Positions 20,773-34,470 of a stretch of DNA of 64,000 nt are shown here, piece by piece. Below the pieces are notes generated by a model. It ran no database searches. It had not been told where the DNA came from and worked only from the letters and a program-made list of their open reading frames with translations. Position 1 is the first letter of the stretch. Each line of letters opens with the position of its first letter. Source of the stretch: Pestalotiopsis fici W106-1 (taxonomy: Eukaryota > Ascomycota > Sordariomycetes > Amphisphaeriales > Sporocadaceae); NCBI RefSeq assembly GCF_000516985.1, contig NW_006917101.1, positions 1,116,001 through 1,180,000 of the forward strand, written 5' to 3'. Position numbers and translations under genes: made by a program.

Positions 20773-22995
20773 TCAAGTCACTATCAAATTTGTGTAACCG
20801 CCTTCCAATGCCTGGCGAACACCGCAATTCAAACAGCATTTCAAAAGCAAGTCTCCTCTTCCATCACCATTACAAGCCAGGAATTGCGCTTGTGAATTTC
20901 CTGCTGTCGTCGTGATGTTGAGTTCAAACTCCTTGTTGGGAACCGTACCAATGCTTCCAATAGCTACTTGTGCTTCGTACTCTTCGTGCAAGGTTTCGCC
21001 AATGCCATGATCACAGCTTTGCGTGGTGTCAAGATACATCAGGCCCAAGACGGTGTCTACAGGGCTGACGTTGAAGTACAAGCCAGACCTCTGGACATTG
21101 AGTCTGATCGCAAGTCCTCCAAAGCCCTCGCGGAGAGACACAGTCAAGGAAAGAGGTTCTCCAAGTTTAGCAATGCTAAGAGGAGCTAGTTCTTTGCCCG
21201 GCTTTGCAATTAAGTCGAACTTGGGACGTTCATCTTCCTCACACAGAAAGTGGTGGTAAGTATCGTTGTGAAGAAACAAACCCTCGCTGATTTTGAAAGT
21301 GAAGCGTCCTTCAGAATCTACTCCAAAGCTGTCCAAGACCCTGGGGTATATGCTATAACCCCCACAGCTGAGACCAAGTTGTGAATCATTGTATGATGAT
21401 CGCGAATCAATCAAGCTGAGAATATCACGATACACACCATACTGGGACCCATGAAAATCTGGGGGTTCGGTCAAGTCTGCACCTTCAAGACCGAGTGTGC
21501 CCAGTACACGAAGAATCACGGGCCCGGACAAGGTGTTACTAAAATCATCCAATGTCATATTGACTGGACCTTGAGGCTCCAGAAGGCAGCACAATATTCC
21601 AGCCGCCAGTGCTGAGCCCATTATCCGGGAAATGCTTTGTCTGGAGCATTCACGTTGACACCGGGGCCATCTGAAAAACGGCGTAACACACTGACCGCAA
21701 GTGCATTTCACAGATTTGAAACCTCGTTCCAAGACCTTGATTAATTGTTGCCATTGTGCGACCGGATCTTGAATCTTTTGTTGTGGATCATAAAGGCATA
21801 TTTCCCGGCAAGTCGATGCCAACTTGTACCGGAAGTGCGGTCCGAGTAACTCATCGAAGCGTTTCCTGGAACCTAACATTGGGTGTCCTGAGAAGCGCCT
21901 GCCCGTGTTCCTGAAGTCGCACAACTTGAGATGAGGAGCTATCTGAACCATAAACTCGCAGAATGTCTCTTGGAGGTCGTGAGTGAAAATGAGGCCAAAT
22001 CTGGCCAATTGGAGACAGAGAGCTTGTTTCAGCCACCCGTCCCATTGTAGGGATGGTTGCAGTGGTGTCTCGTGGTATCTACGGCGTAGAGGTGTAATCG
22101 GAGTGGCTACGAGGGTCTGGCAAGGGTCAAGCTTTGTTTCGACTTGCACCTTTGTCAATGCTTCCGAAACCTCGATGATGATACGAGCTTCTTCGTTATC
22201 ATGGATGACCATGGACTCAACTGTCACCATTGTACAGCTTGGGAACATGAAGAGAACCATGGCGATGATATACAAGATCGAAGTTGAGCCCGAAACTCGG
22301 ACCAAGCAATCTTTTCCGTTTTGTAAATATGTCAAATTCTCGAACAACTGGACAGCGGACTCAACAGAAGGTGGCTCAAGGAGCTGCGTTGGCGGTTTCA
22401 ATTGGAGTTGCTGATAAACCGAAAGAACTCGATGTGTTTGTTGCGCAAGAACGTTCCCAAAAGAGAGCGGAGCGGCCTTGGCAGCCACCAACTTTGCAAT
22501 GTCGGCAACCTGCGTCGGGCTCGATCTGGGCAAACTCTTTGGAAGGAGTAATGTGCACAAGTTTGAGAGAATCAAGCCGTATCTATGCTCCTCGTAGATA
22601 TTTGCCAAGCATGTGGCCAGCAATGTAATAGCTTGGCCGCCAGCTGTCTGCGCAAATACAGAAATTGCGTCGCCACGGCGCCATCCAACAGCTAGAGATA
22701 ATCGACCAACAGGGTGAGAAACAGCTCTTGTCATGACTTCTGGAACATGGCTGGCATATGGACCATTGACGTGGAAGAGGGAGCCGAGGTTTTCGAGCAA
22801 CATCATGGCCATGGGCTGCACATTGTCTTTAGACATTGCGCTAAGCAGTGTGGTGAATGCTCCGAGACCAGACAGCCCCAAAGAGCCGATGTCGGCTTGA
22901 AGCGCCACGTTGTTCGGCATGATTCCGGGGTATATGGTGCTGTACACTAGGTCATCAATGATGCAAAGATGGATTTGAAGGTCACCGCAAGGCAC
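20773..22995 (-). CDS. Conserved fungal protein of unknown function (740 residues)
   Basis: Intronless frame of 740 codons. I recognise the general look of a widespread filamentous-fungal family of unannotated proteins, but no named domain. The N-terminal part is hydrophobic and helical (DIGSLGLSGLGAFTTLLSAM, LSLAVGWRRGDAI, GGQAITLLATCLANIY). A cysteine-rich patch, KCTCGQC followed by a CQREC motif, lies near residues 430-450. The C-terminal third looks beta-rich. There is no clear signal peptide. The start could be the Met at residue 25 (MPNNVALQ), because similar proteins begin near there. The long uninterrupted frame supports a real gene. Confidence 0.75.
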   Translation of the reverse strand: MPCGDLQIHLCIIDDLVYSTIYPGIMPNNVALQADIGSLGLSGLGAFTTLLSAMSKDNVQPMAMMLLENLGSLFHVNGPYASHVPEVMTRAVSHPVGRLSLAVGWRRGDAISVFAQTAGGQAITLLATCLANIYEEHRYGLILSNLCTLLLPKSLPRSSPTQVADIAKLVAAKAAPLSFGNVLAQQTHRVLSVYQQLQLKPPTQLLEPPSVESAVQLFENLTYLQNGKDCLVRVSGSTSILYIIAMVLFMFPSCTMVTVESMVIHDNEEARIIIEVSEALTKVQVETKLDPCQTLVATPITPLRRRYHETPLQPSLQWDGWLKQALCLQLARFGLIFTHDLQETFCEFMVQIAPHLKLCDFRNTGRRFSGHPMLGSRKRFDELLGPHFRYKLASTCREICLYDPQQKIQDPVAQWQQLIKVLERGFKSVKCTCGQCVTPFFRWPRCQRECSRQSISRIMGSALAAGILCCLLEPQGPVNMTLDDFSNTLSGPVILRVLGTLGLEGADLTEPPDFHGSQYGVYRDILSLIDSRSSYNDSQLGLSCGGYSIYPRVLDSFGVDSEGRFTFKISEGLFLHNDTYHHFLCEEDERPKFDLIAKPGKELAPLSIAKLGEPLSLTVSLREGFGGLAIRLNVQRSGLYFNVSPVDTVLGLMYLDTTQSCDHGIGETLHEEYEAQVAIGSIGTVPNKEFELNITTTAGNSQAQFLACNGDGRGDLLLKCCLNCGVRQALEGGYTNLIVT

Positions 22996-23244
22996 ACGGA
23001 GTTGCGAGACACGAACATTAGGAATTTGTGAATATCAGAGCCTTGCTGTTCGGGGGCGGGGTATGTATGCTCCAGCCTGGATCATGTGACGAATGTGCAG
23101 AATTTTATGCTGTAAGCTGGCCAGTCGATAGCCTGATCTGCGGTGTTGAAGTACACTGCGTAGGTATGTTGCATTGAGGCACACAACGTCCGCGGTCACT
23201 GAGTGGGGCTCCTCTTTGGGTCACTCCTATGATGCACCTGACAG

Positions 23245-24691
23245 CTAGTGATCTATTTCAAAGCATCTCATCACCGCCAGAGCGACTGGCGAAGACCACA
23301 TGACATCATTATGGCCTATGATTGTCAGCATGCCTATACAGTTACGTTTCGACGCAGACTCACCTCCGTATGGAACAAGTTCTTCTCGTATGACAACGTT
23401 GTTCTCCCCCTTGGCCACAACAATGTAGGTTCCATCCTCGCGCAAAACAGTTCTCTCCTTCTTCCATTCCGCAAAGTCCTCGTCGTCAAGATTGGTACCG
23501 ATCAGAGAGGTGGCGGCGGAACGAAAAAGGGTATCACTCTCGGAAGACGGAATTTCGCAATCATTCTTGGCATGGATGAGGGTGAGGCGGAGACGACTGC
23601 GTGTCAACCCAACAACTGTAGCCAATCGTTCAGCAGATTGCCATTTTTCCACAATGAAAGAGTGGAAGAATCGCAAAAGAGGTGGCACGGATCGAAATGG
23701 CGACAAAACCGGCACAATCCCGCCGGCCGTGTAACGACTGAGAAGCGTGGGCAGATTAGAAAAGCCGGCAACCAGAATGACTCCCGCAAACTCGATTCCC
23801 TGCATGGCAAAATGCTCAGCAACACCGCTAGTCACGGCCGTACCTAGGCTTTGACCCATGATGACAATCCGGCTAGACGGGACTTTGGCCACCTTCATCG
23901 CCCAGTCTACTGCAGCAGCACCGTCGTTGATCAGGCCTGCCTCGGAGGGGACACCAGTTGATTTTCCAAATCCACGGTAGTCGATAGCGAGAACATGGTA
24001 TGTTGAGCTGTCGGTTAGTGTATGGTAGCTACCTGGGCGAATGGCTTGTGCTATATGCCCAGCATTCTATTGCAATGTCAGTGAACTGATTGCTCGACAA
24101 GGACAAGCAGATTCAAGCATACCCCATGAACTATAAATGAACTTGTTAGTAAACAAAGATAACTCAGCTTCCACGAATGACTTACACATTATGACCAAGC
24201 GTGCATTTGGATCCTCTTGCAATACCTTAAAGGACTCGGTTGAGGAAAAGTCCTCCACAAACCCATGTGGCTCAGCTTGCAATCTGTCCTCGTTCCTGAG
24301 GTAAGTGGGCAAAGGCATGATATGCCAGGCGTACAACGTCTCTCCGTCGGCCGTCTCTATAGGGAATGGAGTGACCTGGTTCCCTTTGACAGTCAAGTCG
24401 GTTAGTACGGCAAGATGCAGGCTTTTGACCAAAGCAGGAGGACATACTGGCAAACCCCCATTGCTCTGGCTTATCTATGTCATGCCAGAATAATGTGTTG
24501 AGCTTGTGAGCATATAAGAAGCTGACACTGTGTAAGTCGAACAATACTCTAGAAGAAACATTGCATCTCAGTACTTACTGTCTTTGAAAGAACGGAAAGG
24601 CCCCGAGAATAATAAAGGTCAAGTATATACCGACAGGCGCGGCAAGGCCGGCAACCAGCGGGATTGCCCATCGAGAGGATTGAGGCGCCAT
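23245..24691 (-). CDS. ABHD12-like alpha/beta hydrolase (monoacylglycerol lipase type)
   Basis: Predicted membrane-anchored serine hydrolase acting on lipid esters. Six exons: 24691-24579, 24521-24448, 24383-24186, 24130-24123 (8 nt), 24066-23364 and 23315-23245, giving 388 residues. An N-terminal membrane anchor (WAIPLVAGLAAPVGIYLTF) is followed by the hydrolase fold. The 8-nt microexon completes FHG of the oxyanion-hole motif (FHGNAGH). The nucleophile is Ser204 in GQSLG, the acid is probably the Asp of HAKNDCEIP, and the base is the His of GGHNDV in the last exon. The YRGFGKS segment after the HG motif is also typical of ABHD12/13. All junctions keep phase. Confidence in family is high; the substrate is inferred. 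Confidence 0.9.
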
Positions 24692-26785
24692 TGCAATGTT
24701 GTGATGGCCAGTCAGAGCCTATGATGGATTGTGGATGAAGAATCCGGACCGAAGATGCGATTGGCTGGCTGGGAAATCTACAGACGCACTCCAGGCACTT
24801 GACGTCTGTGTCAGAACGATGGCAGGTCTAAACCACGGTTTGACTTTGTCAAACGACGGGTGTGTAAATACCTAATGGAGGGACAGAATTTGGCCACTAT
24901 GCCGCTTGCTGGTGCCTGAAATGACCGAATTCAGTTGGGACCAAAACAAACAGATCACAAGTCAGAGGCGAAGTGTTCGCAATCTAGCCAGTAACAGCGT
25001 ATCCAGTAGAACTATGGGTGAGTGCATGTGGCCGTGAAGTCGGCGATGAGTAAGGGTCTTGAGGGCGGTCGGGCCACAAAGACCGACGTGGGGCCCCTTG
25101 CATCATGCGCTAACGCCAACTTGGCTGGGGCGAGTCGCTCTGTCCTGGCTTGCGTGGATGGACCTGGCTAGGTAAGGGATCTTCCTTTTTAGCCAGGGCA
25201 TGTTTGGTGAAGGAGTTATATTAGTGGCTTCCAAGTTCCGGTCATTTCAGTCTCCGAGATTTCGACTGCTTACCATAGATAAAGAGTGTAGGAATATGGC
25301 GGTGTTGGCAAATTTCAAAACATATGGGCAGCCAGCAAGGTCAATATTTCAGAACCAACCGATCATCGGCATTATTTTGCTTTCTCAAGCAATAATAACC
25401 AAACTCTTTCCAGCTTAATGGACATATATGAAGACGTCGTAAAAGAAGTGCCGAATCATGTCAGCTGTTATGGCACGACTAATAGCTAAGTATATAGAAG
25501 ATTTATTGCAAGCTATTCGGCGCATTGTCAACTGCTGTAGTGGCTGCAATTTCTATTCTATGATTGATGAAGCTTTTATCACCAGTGTCCTTTGATTTAT
25601 ATACTGATTATCTAGAGTAGTCATTGTTGACGCCTTCAAAAGTCAATTTGGGGGTTGCATCCAAGCAACCAGGAGTCAGGACCCTCGACTGTAAGAATTA
25701 CCGCTACACGAGAATGAAATCAATGTTAAGGTTCTTTCGCACATGAACGGCATCACAAGTAATTAGTCAAAACGACACGTTGCCATTCAAATGAGAAGGC
25801 TGTTTGCTCTACCTCGTCCATACCGCTTCACTATGACAGCCTCTCACTACGGCAGGACACGGCAATGATTATTATTTGCCTCCTGGTAACTCGAATGAAA
25901 ACGCGGCTTCGCCACCCAGCTCTACCTGCACGGGTCTCAGAAAGAAGGCCGAGTACGTTGTCAAGTACCGAGCACCTGCTGAGCGGATTGGTTGCAGTGG
26001 GCGGCGCACTGATTGATTGGTAAAATGCAGAACTCGATACCACTCGTGCTACAATGACCTCGCACTATTCCATTGTCACAATCAACTACTCCTCCAACTA
26101 CTTGATGCACCTAACCAACCTGTACCTACCTGCCTGAATGAAAGCTATCTTGCCTTCCTCTCACTGGTCCAATTGTTACCTGGGTAGCTCGCAGCTCCTC
26201 CCCACCGGCAGCCCATTTTTTAACGTTACGCCTGACCAATCAGCACGCGCTCCTTCATCAGCTCAGCCAATAGCCTACGACTTCGTGCGCCTTCCAACTT
26301 CCCTCCGCTTGAGCTTGCGGCCGGGCGGTTCCTCTGGCATCAAATTCCAGCGCCTTTCCTTTCGGTCTTATTCAACCTCTTCCCCAACATTGCCTGCTGC
26401 TCTTTTTCTCCCGACCTCCCATTCTCTTTATCGCTTGGTCGCCCAACCCTGCGCTCCCTCTGACAAAATCTCACATGTAACGCTCATTCTGCAACTGCGC
26501 TCTTGGTTTGCATTGCCCCAAGCTCTCGCGATTGGGGAACATACATCTAGGCGTCTGGTCTGGGTGGGCAGGCCGACAGACGTGAACCGCGGCTGCTGTC
26601 TCAATATGTACACACATGTGTGACGACGTCTCTGCATCTTCGGATTCGTAATCGCAACAACAACCTTCTCCACTCCTTACTGGACGCGACGATCCTTGTT
26701 ACAATACGGCGACGCCTTGTTCATGTCAACATAGTATTATTCTGTCGATCCGCACACCCAAGAAGCCGCGACTGCACATCCAATC
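24692..26785. other. Long intergenic region upstream of swc3
   Basis: This 2.1-kb spacer lies between the heads of the divergent ABHD12-like and swc3 genes. A stop-free frame at 26138-26623 is pyrimidine-rich leader-like sequence and is not called. A tRNA-like fragment near 25641-25720 was examined and rejected. Confidence 0.5.
26169..26271 (+). promoter_or_regulatory. CCAAT boxes upstream of swc3
   Basis: CCAAT pentamers occur at about 26169, at 26236 (as CCAATCA, the preferred form for the HAP/CBF complex) and at 26267, roughly 0.5-0.6 kb before the swc3 ATG. They are plausible core promoter elements, given the long pyrimidine-rich leader that follows. Confidence 0.4.
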
Positions 26786-29047
26786 ATGACGGGTGGAGAG
26801 AGAAAGCGCAAAAACCCTCCTCGGGGCGCTGCCCGAGCTGAGCAGGTCGTCAAGAAACGCACCGTGACTCCTCCCGAAAGGTCGGCGACCCCAGCTGCTA
26901 CAGCACCACCGCCATCGCCGCCGCCTCCCCCAGAGCCCGTCGTCGAGGAGACCCCGCTACCCAAGTCGGTACAGGCAGGAATTCCACTGCCCACTGTCGA
27001 GACTCCCCAGCCGGATGACCTTCCTGGCAAAGAATACCAATCTATACAGGAGAGGTGAGTACAAGATCAAAAAATCTCGTGTTATGGACCTTGGAACTAA
27101 TGTGAATACTCAAGTGGCGTTCTCGCAGAGTCTCTTAACCGATCACGGCAGAAATGGATCAACGAAGGGATATTTGAAAAGTATTGGACCAAACCCGTGA
27201 AACGGAAAGGCGTAGTCAAGGAGGAGCCAAACAATCCACCAAAGGACAGCATGCAGAAAATTGGAAGCATCATCATCACGATTGAGCCTCATGTGCTTGA
27301 GGCGACCATGTTCGGCATCAAGGACAATCAGAAGCCTCCTCCGACCACGAACTCGACGTTTCGTCCCGTCATGCAATATGGTCCTCCAAACGGTGTCATG
27401 CCGCCTCCTCCAAAGCCATCGACCCCCGCCACGCCTGCAACCGTGCCAGCATCACCAGCAAAAGGCCCAATGCACCCGTCGGGGGCACCTGTCTCGGCGC
27501 CAGCGCCCACGCCCTTGTCACAACCACCAATTAAAAATCCTCCAGCTTTGGCTCAACCTGGTATACATACACAACAACAGCAACTAGAAATACAGCGTCC
27601 CCCTCTTGCTACTGCACCTGCGCATGCGGCACCAGTTGCTGCCCCTCCGATGGCTGCGCCCAGTTCGGTACTCGCGGCACCTGGACCGCCGCAACCACCA
27701 CAGATTGCACAGCCTCCCCTGAGATCACCCGCGCATGGAACGCATGTGCAACCCCTGGCTTCACCAGCAGGGCCAATGGCCCAACCTGGCGCTGTACGGC
27801 CTCCACAGGCACCAAGTGCCAGCCCCACGCCAGCCAATGCACCACCGAGAGCATCTACATCAAGCGCAAAACCGGCAACACCAACGCCTGCTGGCACTGA
27901 TCCCATCATAGTCACACTGGCCGAAAAGGCTTCACATGACCCGCATCTACGAGATCTCATGAAGAGAGTAGCTATCGGGCAGGCTGCTCCCGATGAGCTT
28001 CAGCATTTCCAAAAGATTATTGATCAAATCACAGCTGATTACAAGAAGAGCGGAGGGCAGCAGGGTCCGTCAGCGGATAGACTCATTGTAGATGGACGGA
28101 CGGTAAAGTACCTTGCCGACGAGGTGCGGACAATTCTAGATGTTGTCTTGGCATCAAATCCACATCAAAAAGCGTCAGATCTCAAAGTCCCACACGACTC
28201 TGATCCATTGATCATTCTACTGGTGAAGAAATCACTGGAAGACCACACAACTAGAAATATGGTTCGGAGGGTAGCAGAGAACAAGACTAAATTCTCTGAT
28301 GCAACGGACCTCAAGGCTGTCCTGGACAGGTTGAAAGATTTACTGCCCAAGAATGCTGCTAAACCGCAACAGCCACAACAGCAGGCAGCCAGCACACCCG
28401 AGGTAGTGCATCCAACAACACCAGCAAAGAAGGTGCCTGCGTCACATGCGCCAGCAGCGGCGCCGCAACAAGCTTTACGTTCTAAGGGGCCCGCACCAAG
28501 CTTCAAGACTGAGTTTTCTGCAATCGTACTGGAATTTTCTGGCGGGACAGGGGATAGATATCTATTTCCCAAGTACAGCATCCTAGAGTACCAACAAGGC
28601 GCTACTGAAGTCCTTGCTTCATTTTTGATCGTGCGCAAAGGCAGCAGATCTGAATATGGCGGAGATCCTGCATTGGATTACTATCAACCAATGACGATTC
28701 GAATCGCTTCACCGAATGGGAAAAATCTTGACCAGATCGCAAGGGTTGTAGCGCCACAAGACGAAGTCAAGCGATATATGGATGATGTCATGGACAACAT
28801 GACACGCGCAGAGTACGTTTTGCTTGCAATGAGACTACCTCGTCCAGAAAAGGAGGATGAGGCAGCCGGTCGATCCGAAACTCCAAAGATGGACAAGCCG
28901 CAGCAAACACTCCAAGCTCCTCAGCCTCATCAAGGAGTACTTTGGACGACAAAGGCCGCACCCACCAAGCTGGTATCCCAACCTCCCACTCCAAAGGTTC
29001 TCGGTGAAGATGAACAATACCAAAACTTCATCGCCTCTGTTAGTTGA
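26786..29047 (+). CDS. swc3: SWR1 chromatin-remodelling complex subunit Swc3
   Basis: SWR1 exchanges H2A for H2A.Z in nucleosomes, and Swc3 is one of its fungal accessory subunits. Exons are 26786-27054 and 27115-29047 (60-nt intron), giving 733 residues. A basic, Pro-rich N-terminus leads into the conserved Swc3 region that spans the intron, with GVLAESLNRSRQKW, EGIFEKYWTKP, RKGVVKEEPNNPPKDSM and IEPHVLEATMF. A long Pro/Ala-rich disordered region follows. Two related helical segments begin near residues 352 and 453. Near residue 565 a second conserved block (GDRYLFPKYSILEY) continues into a domain ending in VLLAMRLPRP. The gene is tail-to-tail with the FAD monooxygenase gene. Confidence 0.85.
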
Positions 29048-29535
29048 AAGAGCGAAGAAGCTGGTCAATCAAGTATTTGCGCGGGGCGACTGATGATCGA
29101 AATTCCGGTGTTTGGGGTTTGATTTCACTGGCATGGTATGAGGAGCTTATGGTATGTGTTACTTTAATCAATGGCGCCTTCAAGAGGTGCGTATTCACAA
29201 ATTCAGTGAATGCCAGTAAGCAGAGGAAGTACGAGGACAAAAGGGCCAGCGGCCGCCTCGAGCTCTAGATTAGTAAAGAAAATGTTTTCTGGCCATTTCC
29301 CATCTGGCGATTTCTTGTCCGGCTTTAATTCCTGAGATTGCAGACAGTCCAGGTAAAGTTAATGTGAATGTTTATTGTGATAGCATATTGGAACTGGTGT
29401 TTCTGAATGTGGATTTACCCAAGAACACCGATCAACATGGAAAATCTACGACATATCCCTAGCTAGATGCCTCTCACTCAAGCGGAGGGTAGTTTTCCGC
29501 TATTGGTGATGTAGTGCTTGGTCTTTTCCGACGTA
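29048..29535. other. Convergent 3' intergenic region
   Basis: This is the 3' UTR space between swc3 and the FAD monooxygenase gene. No gene is seen. It contains adjacent NotI- and XhoI-type palindromes near 29251-29262, which I regard as chance. Confidence 0.45.
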
Positions 29536-32101
<2,566 letters not shown>

Positions 32102-33065
32102 ACTGCCAAGAGGGTAGAGATTCTTATAAAAAGCTTTATTGCGTAGATACGAGAAGGGCACAAATAAATGGTTACAAAGGACAGGATCACCAAGCACTAT
32201 AGATGGGTGGACATGTCGCCGTGGCCACTGGTGTCGGCGCCCCCATCATTGCAATATGCAATGATACCCCAACTTCAGTGGGTATTTTATCCTGACCGAG
32301 TCCGAGCATGTCTTTGCCAAGCTATGACTGCAGTCCAAGAATACTACCTGGTTAGATGATAGGACGACACACCACCCTTTTGCTCCAAGTAGGTTATGAT
32401 CTATAGCTCTCGCGTTGGGATAGATCTGTGTAAAAACATAGGCAGAGTTGTTGTTGGTTGCTCTTTCTCGAATTCCTTGCGGGCGGTTATGCACTCTACA
32501 TGACATGACCATCGCAAAAGAGGCGCCCCGGAATGTCTCAGCGAAAGCGAAGAGAATTCATCATATGACGCGTAAGTCGTTGGTAATACTTTCTTTACGA
32601 GAGTTGCATCGCCCGATCCGACGGTGGCGAACTAAACGGATCTCTTCATCCGACAGCCGAGATTGACCACCTCAATAAGAAAAAAAGGGGAAAAAAGTTG
32701 TGTAAGCAGAGTTCCCGAGATTGATCATACAAGTGTTGAGTGAATATATGTTGCGCCGTAGGTAGACATGATTTTCAATCATACTCAATTGATGGGTTGC
32801 TAGTACCAACGGACAAAGAATTGTAGGAGAACACAAAAAGTTAGGCACCAGTCGGATTCCAGGGTTTGCCACAAACGCCGAAGCGACTTTCCAGCAGAGC
32901 TTTTAGGTATGAACAGACTGACGTAAGTAAAAGAGGTTACGGAAGTAAGAGAATTGCTTGAAAGGAAACTGAAAATGCCTAATCACGCGTGGTCTACCGT
33001 GGTATAGTACTGTCTTAGCAAATGGCAGCAGGGCTGAACATGAGTTCTCTCATCACGCGAACTCT
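32102..33065. other. Intergenic, no supported gene
   Basis: Promoter of the FAD monooxygenase and 3' region of the GNAT gene. Only short AT-rich frames are present. Confidence 0.5.
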
Positions 33066-33897
33066 TCACTTCAAATCCATTTTTAGAACAGCGCCCGGCC
33101 AGTCCTCCTCCTCATGACGCTCATGCACAAAGTCAGTCACTGGAACAAATCCTACCGACTTGTAGAAGCTATATTCCCATGATTAACAACAATGACCACA
33201 CGGTATAATCTAGGAGCAGAGGGGAGTAAAGAGGAAGAAGAAAGGCAGAAACTTACTTGACCAGAAGTCCACCATTTCCGGCAAAACAATCCAAATACAT
33301 CGTCTTGGCCCCTTGAGACAGCGCATACTCCTTGATCTTGGCCACCAGCGCCCCACCGGCTCCTTTACGGTGGGAACCCGTACGGAAATCCGAAATAAGG
33401 ACCTCGAGATACATGACCCCCCCTTCGGCATCGGCTTCCTTGATGAGCTGCTTTGTCTGCTCAAAATCTTGAAAATAAGTCGGCCACCACCCAGTCCGAA
33501 CGCCTCCCGCCGCCACAGAAAGGAAACGCTTTCCCGACGTCTCATCGGTGCGCACGCGCCAGCCTTGCGCTGTATCGGCGTCGGTATCGGCGTCGGCGGG
33601 TAGCTCCACCTCGGCAATAAAGAGACGCCCCTCCTCGCCGCCACCACCACCTCCGTCTTGATCTTTCTTGACCTCGCCGTCGCCGTCACGGCGCCGCCGC
33701 GAGGTTTCCGACATGGTCAGCCAGCCCGCCACGCGGTCGCGGGCCCCGTCGCGCTCGGAAAAGGGCCGGGACCCCCACTGCTGACCGCTGCCCTTGGCGG
33801 CCATGTGCGGCAGGGCGCCGTCAAAGGCGGCGAGGATCCAGTCGCTGTCGCGCGGGCTCTCAAAGTCTTCGCGGAAATGAAATGTTTGTGAGGCCAT
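33066..33897 (-). CDS. GNAT-family N-acetyltransferase
   Basis: Predicted acetyl-CoA-dependent acetyltransferase. Exons are 33897-33257 and 33168-33066 (88-nt intron), giving 247 residues. A long N-terminal part includes a basic/Gly-rich insertion (RRRRDGDG, then a Gly run) typical of a flexible loop. The GNAT core follows: YLEVLISD, then the acetyl-CoA pyrophosphate loop as RTGSHRKGAGGALV (canonical R-x-x-G-x-G/A spacing), TMYLDCFAGNGGLL, and in exon 2 NFYKSVGFVP, the classical C-terminal YxxxGF motif. Substrate is unknown. Neighbours give no functional hint. Confidence 0.86.
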
Positions 33898-34470
33898 GGT
33901 TTTTGAATTAAATCTCGTGGTTTAAAATCTTGAAAATAGGATTTGTTGCAAAGGCTATAGGTTGTTCTTCGAAATTGTGCTTCTTCCAACGAGTTTATGT
34001 AGAACTGAAGGGGATATTTTTCTTGTTTGACACGTGTATGTAGCCTTGCATGCAAGTCATGCGATTTCACCGACCTAGCCATGATCTATGGATCCGCTAA
34101 CGATAGTCGTCGCTGCCTGCAGCCAAGTTGATCCGGGGTTCGATCTTGCGAAGAAAATGTGTGGAGTCCGAACTCCGTATTATGCTTACCTGCCGATCTA
34201 CCTATAGGAATACATTTGTTGGACGTACAGCCAAGAGATCTACGTAGGACTGTGCCAAAAATCCCAGTAAACGTGTTTATATACTTGTAATGTCCTAGAC
34301 TGACGCGGTCACGCATGAGACGGCTTTGGGAAAATGTCTCATCCACATTGAGGCAGTCATCAAATCACAGTGCATATTGTAAGGCTCTTTGGGTTTTGTT
34401 GAAAAAAAGAGGGGGTATCATTTGATTAATTATATCGTACAGATTTGATCATAATCATAATAAGAAAAGA
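33898..34470. other. Intergenic, no supported gene
   Basis: GNAT promoter and 3' region of the UNC93-like gene. A GGTTCGATC string near 34137 recalls a tRNA B box, but no cloverleaf can be built around it. Confidence 0.5.

Noticed and set aside
25641..25720. tRNA-like fragment on - strand (GTGTAGCGG A-box-like string, GGTTGC...GCAACC hairpin)
   Set aside because: A D-stem can be drawn, but no proper anticodon stem, T loop or acceptor stem; at best a remnant.
26138..26623. 161-codon open frame upstream of swc3
   Set aside because: Pyrimidine-rich sequence typical of a fungal promoter and 5' leader; the translation is Ser/Pro/Leu low complexity.
29251..29262. Adjacent NotI- and XhoI-like sites suggesting vector sequence
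   Set aside because: Flanking sequence is ordinary AT-rich intergenic DNA with no other cloning-vector feature.
34130..34150. GGTTCGATC resembling a tRNA B box
   Set aside because: No A box at the right distance and no cloverleaf.
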